This document shows, piece by piece, positions 1-10,600 of a stretch of DNA of 64,000 nucleotides; position 1 is the first letter of the stretch, and each line of letters starts with the position of its first letter. The notes beneath the pieces are model-generated. The model made no database searches. It saw nothing but the letters and a program-made list of their open reading frames with translations, and was not told where the DNA came from. Location of the stretch: contig NC_088302.1 of NCBI RefSeq assembly GCF_032854445.1, positions 23,821,788-23,885,787 of the forward strand. Reading direction: 5' to 3'. The translations under genes and the position numbers were made by a program. The DNA comes from Liolophura sinensis (Eukaryota > Mollusca > Polyplacophora > Chitonida > Chitonidae).

Positions 1-59
1 TGCCTCTGCCAATATAGCGATTTTGTCTGTCTGTCCGTCTATACGTCCATCCGTATTGC

Positions 60-450
60 TGTCCGGGCTATAACTCCAAGTTTTCAACATTTGGTTTGGT
101 GGATACATGGATACACAGATGACGATGTGTCGTGACTCACATTTGTCCATGTTCGCGATTGTCATGGTAACCAGTTAGCCTTTTTCCTTATCTATACTAT
201 ATAAACAGATATGATTTCATGTCCAGGCTACAACTCCATCTGTGTTCTGCATAAAATTTTCAATTGTTGTAGACACGTTTGTCCACTTGTGCGGTTGTCA
301 TGATTACCGGGTAGCTGTTTTCCTGACACATACTATATAAACAGATATGATTTCATGTTCCAGGTTACAACTCCATCTGTGTTCTGCATAAAATTTTCAA
401 TTGTTGTGGACACATCTGTCCACTTGCGTGGTTGTCAAGGTAAACACATA
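60..450 (+). repeat. degenerate tandem repeat, about 136-160 bp, three units
   Basis: TCCGGGCTATAACTCCAAG (about 61), TCCAGGCTACAACTCCATC (about 222) and TTCCAGGTTACAACTCCATC (about 358) begin successive units. The last two also share ACTATATAAACAGATATGAT. The short open frame at 355-573 lies in this repeat and is not a gene. Confidence 0.8.
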
Positions 451-1345
451 CCTACCATCAACACCCATCAAGACTCCCCTCAGATGTTATACTCACCACA
501 ATTTTCTGGTATTCTTTTATACATTTCAAACAAATGCATTTGTTGGGGCATATGTTGTGTTCTAACATTTTGAGAAACTTTTTTCAGATGCCCAAAGGCA
601 TGTTGTGCATACAGAATGTGTTCAAACAAAATAGCTGCCTAACATTTCTGACAGGTCGCATGGTACAGTACGACTTTTTTTTTTACCTTTAGCAAAGAGT
701 TCAAATTCAAGACTCTCATAATGCTGTGCCACATCCTCTACCATCCATACAGCACAAACAGTATTAAAGCAGTTTTTGTAAACATTGCCTTCAGCCAGGT
801 GTAATGGATGTATGTACAATCTACGTCACTGTACCACAACATGTGTCTCCCTGTGGCATACACAGTACAGAACAAACCCACTAACCTCAAGGCCATGTCG
901 AACCTCTGTCTTATATCTCTGATCTTAACACTAAATGAAGGCTGCAGATTGTTTATTCGTTTTAATATATTCGTGTTTATCTTTCAAAAAGGAATTTAAT
1001 AATTCCAGTGAAGTTAGGATGAAAACAAACAGTGAAATGTTAACCACTGGTAGGATCCTTGATTGGCTGAATCTTTTTGTAGGCAGCAGATTTAGCGAAT
1101 GCCCTGGGGTGATGTGGTTTTCCAGGCTCAGTGCAGTTCCCTCAACCCATTAACCTGGCCAAAGTTATTCAAGTGAAAAACATAAATCAGAAATTGAGTA
1201 ACAAATACTGTATTTCACCTATACTTTTGTGTGTGAATATGCACTTTCAGAAATAAATACAGGACTCAAAATGACACTTTTCATGCCAACGCATGTAAGG
1301 TTTCTGTGATCAGAAATTAACTGATCTTCACAAAGAACATTTAAG

Positions 1346-1490
1346 TACTGTAATTCTTCAACCTTTTCGTATGTTTGTAAGGTGTTTATTCAAGCATATT
1401 CTCAAGGCCTTACTCTGTGTAGACTGATAATATTATACTTTTCGTGAAGCCCTGAAACTGGCCAATTTGACTGAGACGTTCACATGAAAC
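1346..1490 (+). mobile_element. MITE family A, 5' half
   Basis: TACTGTAATTCTTCAACCTT followed by the family body through GAAGCCCTGAAACTGGCCAA. The mirror end is not found, so it is a truncated copy. It lies downstream (3') of NSUN7. Confidence 0.65.
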
Positions 1491-1747
1491 TGTCACAGTA
1501 CTGCAGTCTGATAACGAGAAAAGGAACAAAGGCTTAGCTTTTAATGGTAACATGAAAACTTAAATTTACTGTATGAGCAAAATGTGGAACACGGCCAATG
1601 GATTCCAACAACAACCTTTTTTTTTTGTCTTCGCCTCATTCCACATAAAACAACAACAGTGTAAATAGACTGATTGTCTCTCCCACAAGAGGCCTCTGTA
1701 TCCATAGCAACACTGGAAATAAGACAGTTTTGTTTGTCTATATACAC

Positions 1748-1963
1748 TAATTCCTCTCAAATTTGGGACAGATAGTAGTAGTGTTGAAAGTAGAATATTA
1801 CATTTCTTTACCAGCCTTTTGGAAAAGTAAAGATACTAGTATATTGTTCATAGATAGTCTAACCATGTAAGAAAAAAGAAACTCAATATTCCTGCTAGAA
1901 TTACATATATATTTTTTCTAAAATGAGCAGATCAGGCGTCCCAGTTTTTAGAAGGAATAGGGT
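1748..1963 (-). mobile_element. MITE family B, inverted copy
   Basis: Reverse complement of the copy at 16604-16817. Shared words include AAGTAGAATATTACA, CCAGCCTTTTGGAAAAGTAA, TCAATATTCCTGCTAGAATT and AATGAGCAGATCAGGCGTCC. The ends carry the same inverted repeats. Confidence 0.75.
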
Positions 1964-3349
1964 ATATACATAAGTATCAATATCACAGTTACATGTTTTA
2001 ATAAAAGAAAATATGAAAATACTGGTAAAATTCATCAGCAGTTAACATACTCCAGCAAAGATCACAGGCACCAGTATTAAGTTGAACTTAATACACTGAA
2101 GAAAACTAAAACCGTTCAGTAATTTGTAATCACTAAAGACAGAGAGATCTGAAGGTGGAATCAACAAGTACATGCGGTACACAGTCTCCATCTTATAGGT
2201 TTCAATATGTATGTATACATCAGGATTTCTGTGGCTGAAAACAGTATATATACAGGTTGATAATAAAGTGATACAATGAAATCACAAAAAATCAAATGAT
2301 GCATCTAAAATAAATATTTTGATGAGGAACATGTATTTGGTGTGTAAATTAAATATGAGGTTTAATGACTTCACAAGGTAAAGTAATCAGAATGAAAGCA
2401 TGCTGAAAAACGCACTTAAATGATCAGATCAAGAGTAAATAACAGTGTATATGCTTCTGGTAAAGTAAGCATTGCAACAAAAGGTGAAGCAAGTAGCACT
2501 TTAAAGGTGTCCTTAAGCCAGTGTTCAATACACGACCCAAACATCAGTTTTGAAATTACTGTGAATTTGTGCTTAATTACATCGTAATTGTGAGTAACAT
2601 AACCAACATGTAGCATACCCAACACACTTTTCGCCAATCTCCAAATATCAATTACTTCTTTTTCTTAGCACTGCCACATTTCTTCCTGTGGACAAATGGG
2701 TATCAAATATAAACAGCACTTCATAACATGTGAGCACACTCAAGGGGAGCAACTCCAGCCAAAATGGGGTCATCAAATTTCAAGGGTTCTGTGTTAAATG
2801 TAGCCAATGGGTAAAATAGGGTTACTGTTAATTTCAGTGCAAGCCATGTGAAATGTGCAGAAAACACCTTTGTGTTTTATGTGAAATGTTACCTGTGTGA
2901 ACTTTTTTTGATCTCCGGCACACTAGCTGACCGCAAACCTGGCTGTTTGTAAAGAGAGAAACATTCTTGAATAGGTCACTTTGTACAAAGTCTTTAAAAT
3001 AAGCCTCACCTAAACAATCCATTATATGGATTTAAGTTAAACTATGGTATATTACAATATGATGTAAGTTACCTGAAGAACTGTAGAGCAAATAGGATGA
3101 AAAATGAGAGTAATAACATTTGTACCATCGTTGCAAACATAATTGCTATTGAGTAAATTAAAACAAATGGACGGAGAATTTCAAAAATACAGTCTCAAAC
3201 AATAAAATTACATTCATATTGGGTTCTCTAAAACAATACTGGTGTCTACACCTAGCACCTGTAACTACATATTATGCACTATTCTGACTTCGACATATGT
3301 ATTTCTATCATATATTTTTTGCTATGGAAAAACGAAACATGTCATGAAG

Positions 3350-3905
3350 TGATTCAGCAAAGTCTCCGTCAACAAAGTACGCTTCACACAGTGTACCTTC
3401 AACAAAGTCTACTTAACACAAAGTACATCCAACAAGTGTGCTCACACACAGTACCTTCAACAAATGGGCCTGACACAGTACATCTGACAAAGTGTGCTTA
3501 ACAAAATACATCCAATAAGTATACTTGACACAAAGGAGATCCAGGAAACAGAGTCTAAAACAAAATACATCCAGTAAATTGTGAATACACAAAGTTTGTG
3601 TACATCCAACAAAGTGAGCTTACACAAAGTACATCCAACAAAGTGTGCTTAACCCAAAGTATACCTAAGAAAGTGTGCCCAGCACAAAGTACATCCAGCA
3701 AAGTGTGCCGAACCCGAAGTATATCCAACAAAGTGTGCCTAGCGCAAAGTACATCCAACAAAGTGTGCCTTCACAAAGTACATGAACATACAACAAAGTG
3801 TGCCTTCACAAAGTACATGAACATACAACAAAGTGTGCCTTCACAAAGTACATGAACATACAACAAAGTGTGCTTAGCATAAAGTACACACAACAAAGTG
3901 TTCCT
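3350..3905 (+). repeat. about 29-30 bp minisatellite (CAACAAAGTGTGCTT...)
   Basis: About 18 units of the type AACAAAGTGTGCTTA-CACAAAGTACATCC, with a 38-bp higher-order variant (CACAAAGTACATGAACATA) three times at about 3770-3870. It lies just 3' of NSUN7. Open frames on both strands arise from the repeat. Confidence 0.88.
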
Positions 3906-4107
3906 AAAGTGAATATATAGGTATACGTATGGCAACTAATATGTGATAAAACATAGTACATTTAACAAAGGTATTTATATCAATTAAATTGCATTGTGTA
4001 AAAAGTCTAACTCATGACAAAGTGTCGGTGAACATCCCAATGAAATTATACTGATTCACCACCATACAGTTTAAACCGATAAAGTGTCTCTCGTTTAGTA
4101 CGGTTCT

Positions 4108-4113
4108 TTTTAA
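4108..4113 (-). terminator. possible poly(A) signal of NSUN7 (ATTAAA)
   Basis: ATTAAA on the minus strand lies about 67 nt past the NSUN7 stop codon. It is the common variant of AATAAA. No canonical AATAAA is seen on this strand in the next ~150 nt. The position would give a very short 3' UTR, so the true cleavage site may be further left. Confidence 0.3.
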
Positions 4114-4179
4114 TCTTAAGTGAAGATTAAACATAAGTGTGCATGCCTCGGAACGTGAATCCACACACAAGATGATAAA

Positions 4180-4617
4180 TCAGCGGAACGGTGCTGGGTG
4201 TTTGACCACTTTGCGGTACTCCTGGATGTGATTTTTCTGTTTGGCGCTGGATGGCTGTGCTTTGGGTTTGCCGCTGTACAGACGCGAGACGACAGACTGT
4301 GGGGTGACGTGACGGTGTGGGGGGCGGTGTGCAGTGAGGACAGTGCCAACTGAGCCCTTATAGTTAAGGTTGTGCGTTTGTACTTTAGCAGTGGCCGTAA
4401 TGGGAGCAGACTTCCTGGAGGGACTCAGCCTGCTCTGTGGCTTCCTTACCCGTCGATGTAACAGTTTATCGCTTTTCTCCGTCTCCTTGTTCTTATCGGC
4501 ATCACCATTTTCGTTGTCTTCCTTCGCTTTGGTTTGAACCTTAGGTTTTGGTCCCAGCAAACCTTTGGCAGCAGCTCGTTCTAAAACATCTTTAGCAGAT
4601 TCCTGGTACTCTTCAGG
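4180..4617 (-). CDS. NSUN7: NSUN7 exon 9, C-terminal basic tail and stop
   Basis: Acceptor TATGTTACAG|CCTG. It encodes PEEYQESAKDVLERAAAKGLLGP, which matches the conserved (S)VKDVLARAAAKGLL block after the core in vertebrate NSUN7. A 120-residue Lys/Arg/Ser/Pro-rich disordered tail follows, ending HPAPFR and TGA at 4180-4182. The tail is rich in SRL, RKS and KAQP patches, like nuclear RNA-binding tails. Confidence 0.88.
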   Translation of the reverse strand, partial: PEEYQESAKDVLERAAAKGLLGPKPKVQTKAKEDNENGDADKNKETEKSDKLLHRRVRKPQSRLSPSRKSAPITATAKVQTHNLNYKGSVGTVLTAHRPPHRHVTPQSVVSRLYSGKPKAQPSSAKQKNHIQEYRKVVKHPAPFR

Positions 4618-7600
4618 CTGTAACATAGCAACACATGTGTGTAGATGTATGTATGTGAGCAGGATCACGTGAAAAAGATGTGGAGGCCTAACAACCTTGA
4701 AAAAATAGGCCAAGGTCACTGAAAAACAATAACTTATTAATTAAAGTTGTTATCCAACAGTGTTGCCGGAGTCTTCTACCACTTCTGATAGCCTGACAAA
4801 TCGACAAATGTCTTGACAATAGGAAAAAACACAAAAAAGAAATGGACAAGAATATACTGGATTTGAGCTCTAGACGGCCAGGCATTATTTGCAATTGACT
4901 AAGCACTGAAGACTAGCATAGAGAATAGGCCGCTTTGATCTTCTGCTAACAGAAAAGACAGAAAGATTACATTGTTGCAAAATTGATACCTGAGAGAAAA
5001 AGGCAGAAAGAATACATTCCCAAGGTAAACTGATGTGAATGGTTTCATGCAGTGTAGGACGAAGTTCCCATGTTATTTACATAGGACTGTTTTTTTTCAA
5101 ATTTTTATTGTTTTTTTGGTCATACCATGAAAACAACACAAAGTACAAAAATAATTCTTGCAAATTTGTAATTGTGACATCAAGGGGCACCAGATAGTGT
5201 GTTTGTTTAATGATTTTAAGCAGTTTTAAACACTGACATACTTTTGAGCCAAGTTCATTAGTCAGTGTAGGCCTTATTTGCATACCAAATTAAAAGTTTT
5301 TTTACAATATGGGAAGGGTGATTCATCTAAAAACTGTAAATGAAAAGTTCATCTCAATAGTTTTAGCCATTTTGGAGAAGAAGATTTTCTTAGCTTATCG
5401 ATAAATTCAAAATGGCCGCTAAAAATCATGTGACTGGTAAAACAACACAAGATGTCAAAAAGTTGCTTTATATGTTCCTCATTAAAACTCCAAAGTTTGG
5501 TTTTTCTACCTTTACCAGTTTTCGAGATATTGCAATTTTACGAGTTGACTAAGAAGAAGAATAATAAACAATATGCGACTAGGTATACATGTAATGTAAG
5601 TCTGGTAAGTCTGGCTACAAGATAGAGGGTTTACATACAAATAGATATACTGATATACAGACTGACACCAAGTGCAACAACAATACCTCTAGACCAATCT
5701 TAGCAGAGTTGTAAAAACACCTTCCTGTTGTAAAGATGAGTTACATCCCTGTATTAGTCTTACCTCTCTTGTTATGAGGGCCACAAAGCAGCCGTTGGAT
5801 TTGTCGGATGGGGCCACCTTAATGAATTTACCATTAAGAAGCTTCCCACTGTCAATGTCCTCTCCGCTTAAAGGCAACACAGGGGGCGCAACTCTGTAAG
5901 GAACTTTACGCAGAAGAGCTGTGTTTGCATACTCAATGGCTTTCTCTACAGCGGCCTCGTTCTCCACGGCGTTGACAGAGCGGGTGCAGTAAACAATGGC
6001 TTGCACTTTCGACACTATCACCAAAAGAAACTCCCAGAAATTAGTCCATGATAAAATTGAAATATAAAAAAGATATTAGTACTGAACTTCAGAACAGACA
6101 ACCATGGACCATAAATAATTCTAGAGGAACTTCACATCATGCTTCGATCCATAGTTTCGTATAATATTGCCCTAATCTGGTTAGCTACAGGATTACTCAC
6201 TCTACCAAGACATATATCAATTTGTTCAAAAAAATAAAACATAAAATTCTGATAAAAATCACAAGAAAAACATAACAAAAAAAACTATATCTGCATGAAA
6301 TACCTTTCCTAATTCTTTTAGGATTCTTTTCATGGCATCAAATGCTGTCAAAACTGTGCATCATAAGAGTTTTTACAAATATACAGTTTTTCTACAAATT
6401 TATGTCCAGATCTGAATAAAATGTAGTGTGTGACGTAGCACAAAAAAACAAATCTGGCATTTGATTAAAAAATCTGTTTTAGGGCCAATGTCATGGGCAA
6501 ATTACTCTATACATTATCCATTTTGTCCATAAAGCCTGATTTATAAAATATAAACATTTGATTGCACACAATTCAATAAACTAAATATAAAAAAACATTA
6601 CCGAAGGTATTTACAGATACAGTTTTAAATTTAATGGTCTTTCCAATAATGCTTACTTTATTTTCAACTTTCCCTTCCTTTATTAAAGTACGAACAAATC
6701 GATATCCTGTTTCCCTCATGTAAGTATCAATTTATTTTTAACATAAAGCATACAGACTCACTTCTCATGGCATGTTTGAGGAGAGCTCCCTGAGTGGCTA
6801 TTAACTTTGCCAGTTTACTATGGTCAGCTTCTCCTATAGACAGGTCCTTCAGTATAGTCATATCTGTAAAGTAAAAGTAGAGGACAATGGAACCTGGCAC
6901 AGTCTGGTTACTTATCACCAATGTCTTGTTTAGATCAATGATCAATCAACAATCAAAACCACACTGCATATCTGGCAAATTATAATTAGGGCACTAGAAT
7001 TCATACATATGTATTTGTCTGATTGATGTTTTACGCCATCCTCAAGAATTTTCTCCTCTTATGACGACAGCCACCATTATGGTTGGAGGAAACAGAGCAG
7101 ACCCTGCAGGTTGCTGGCACACCTTTCCGCGTACGACTGGAGAGGAAGTCAGCATGTGCTGGACTTTAATTGACAATGAGGAGGGACACTGGCGAGAGGC
7201 TCCTGGGTCATTCTGCCGGGCTAGCGTGCTAGCCACAGCAAGCAGATATTTAACACAGGTGACAAGAATTAGTAGTATAAACAACTTAAATATCACGAAA
7301 GTTAACACACATGGCTAGACTAGTATTGTGGACTGCTTAAGACTGTCATCTACAAATATTGAAGGCAGGGGAATACAAAAATTTCCAGTCCAAAGCCGGG
7401 ATTGAACCCACACCTTGAGTCCTTGAAACTGAAATACAAGCACCTTAAAGAGCACATAAACAATGTGATAAAGTCATGGGCCATTCAAAGTTCCGTGCAA
7501 AGCTGTACCCAACACTGTTTTCATTTACTTTTTTTGTGTTTCTTATGCGCTATAAAAAGGATTTAAAGTAGGCTAAAAGAATGTGACCTTTTCAAACCAC

Positions 7601-10600
7601 ATCCAAGTGACTGTACATCACAGTAGTCATAAGAATATCCCTTGTTTGGTTATGGGATAGTGGTTACAAAATAATATGAAAAACCTTTGGAAAACATAGT
7701 CTCCAAAACTCACCTAGGAAAATAATTTATTTTTCTAGATGTAAAAAAATGTTAAAAATAATCTGAAATACTTCTAGACATAGTTCACTTTTCATTTGAG
7801 GCACACATTCTTTTTGTCTTTATGTACACCTTAACCACTTGGTCACAGCATGCTCCCCCATCAATTATTCCACATTGAATGTCTCTCACCTTCTCCCTCA
7901 CTGACGACAAAGTCCACCGGATTACTGACCCCAGACTTGCTACACTCTGCCGATAACAGCACCACCTTGGCGTTCCTCAGGCGGATATCATCAGGGGAGG
8001 TGTCCAGGAATCGATCAGGTATGATCTTAACATCTGAGACCCCTTAAGGAAATTAACACCATCCACTGATTGATTTGGTTGGCCCTTTGATTGGGTACAC
8101 AAGAATTTTTTGCTTTTATGATAGTGGTCAGGTTTGTTTGTGGTGGAAAGTGGACTGTCTTAAGAAAACCATCGCCCTTTTGCCAGGTACATTAAAAGCC
8201 GAACTTAAAGCCACAGCTGATTCAGGATAAGCTATATATAACATGCGAACAACAACATTCTATGATTTCAATGTCAAAATGTATATACATGTATAATTAT
8301 GAAAAATGACAATGTTGTTAACACTGTTTGAAAACCTGAAAACCAAAATCTGACAAATGTTCGCCCATGTGACATCTAGATTCTCACCTGCTGAGTGGGT
8401 TCCATGTGTTTGCTGTGTGTATATTTGTGGAGGGCAAATAATTTCCAATAAACTACACGTGGAACAATATATACAGCCACTGTGGATAGTTTATGGCCAC
8501 TCAGGCTCAAAGAACAATGAAACCATGGGAATTTTAAAAAAAATTGAAAAAAAATTCCCTATCCAAGGCTTGGAATGAACCAACACCTGTTATATTCAAA
8601 TGATTCAAAGATGAGCATCTTAACCTTAACGACTCGTCACCTAATTCATAATTCATACTTTCTTTCATTTATAATTGTTGAGCGTGGTAAATTAATCCAA
8701 CTGTGTGTTAAGTCACAGCAGTTTTAGCACCTGAAATAATAAAAATGAAAGGTCTTTATAGACCACCTGCCGCTTACACACATCAATCATTCTGAGTGTA
8801 ACAACTGACAAGGTAGATCAATAAGGCCCAGGTAAATCAATGAGGTAGCCATAACGAGTTTGAAGCAGGTGTAAATTAATCTGTCCAACACATGTATAAA
8901 CCATGAGATAGGTAAACAAGCCATACAATATGAGAATTGCGCTGGTTTATTTCAGCTCATTTATCCCAGTCCAGACGGTTCAAGCGTTTTAATGCCGATA
9001 AAAAAAAAGCTGCCTGGATTAATAGCTGTCTGCACGCAGACGAAGGCAGAGAGGAAGGAAAATTATACTGTGGCAGATTTCCATAACAGGTTTACGTAAC
9101 AGTAAATTATACAATTTTCAAGCATAAAGTGATGAGTGAAGCCCCCTATACCCCCCTATAAGTATATGTGATAGTACATCCTTTTTGATAGTACATCATT
9201 GAACATACGTACCAATTCTCAGGAAGTCGAACCATTCCCGAGTAGCATGAAATGACACTGTGTACCATGACACTGTGTAAGTTATCTGTCAAAACAGGCT
9301 GATTTAACAGGTACAGCTCACAACAGAACACAGGGGTATGATTAAGCGACAGACTTATGTACACGCCAATTTTGTAAAATTTGAGATTTATTTATTTATT
9401 TGATTGGTGTTTTATGGCATAAAAGAATATTTCACTCATATGATAACGGCCAGCATTATAGTGGGAGGAACCCACGATCACAGGTTGCTTGCAGACCTTC
9501 CCACATATGGCCAGAGAGGAAGCCAGCACGATCAAGTTGGACTTGAACTGACAGTGCTTGCATTGGTGGGAGGCTTCTGGGTCATTTCACCGCACTGGCG
9601 TGCTAACCCTCTCGGCCACGGAGGCCCCTAAAATTTGAGAAAAAAAATAGACTATGACAATACCCAATGCTAATATGTAAGCTAAATTTGGCCTAAAATT
9701 AAAGCGCACTTTAATTAAGTGGCAAGTAATATCATATTATATTACTTTTTATGCTGATACATTTTTCCAGTAAGATATCCTCACCTTTCTGAGACCCAAA
9801 AAACTGTCAGAATAAGGTAAAATGAGTACTGTAAATTTTCAACCTTTTCCACCACCAAAGCACTGTTTTCAGTGAAACAAAATTATTGTTGAAATCAAGC
9901 CACAAATTGCATGTAATTAAAAATACAAGCTGTATAACTCTGTGCAAATTATTTCTCTACACACTATAGTTCTCTAAGAATGTTTCAAAATACTAGTTGC
10001 ACGAGCTTTTAAAAGAATTAAGGAGAAGAAAACTTAAATTACAAACAAATACCATTTAAAAGAGTATGCATTTCCTTGCAGGTGCATGTCGTTAACAAAA
10101 TTCTAATATGTACCTCAAGATGATAAATTATAAATAAAGTCAGCGCCAAAATCCGCTGTGGGGGACTCCATTTTGCCTAAGGACTAGTCCTGAAGTCTTC
10201 TGTGTTAGGAGGAGAATTTTCATCAGAAACCTTCGAAGTGCAGTTCGTACATTTCCGGGAGAACTCTTCTTCCCAGATGGTAGCGAACAGTACAGTTCGT
10301 TTTCCGCTTGACAGTCGGGAAACCAGAATGTTGGACGTAGGTTCCGAGTTTACAAATGAACATGCCGGCAGTTTTAATGACTCTCATTTTTTAACGACAC
10401 GGCCCCCAGCATACATTACAGGGTGTTAAAAGATGGAGGACAAGATGGACTCAGCGATTTATGCCAGCTTTGCCGTTTTCAGACTTTACGCGTATGGTGT
10501 GGAAAAATCACAAAATTTTGCAGCAGACACCACCAGATAGAAAAAAATGTGCTCTTTTCAGCCCTTAGTGTCATGGTTTTAAGTTTTCTTCTCCTTTAAG

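Noticed and set aside
3555-3855. Repetitive Cys-rich peptides (TKCAFTKYMNIQQSV) resembling a secreted protein
   Set aside because: The frame exists only because of the minisatellite; no signal peptide or exon structure.
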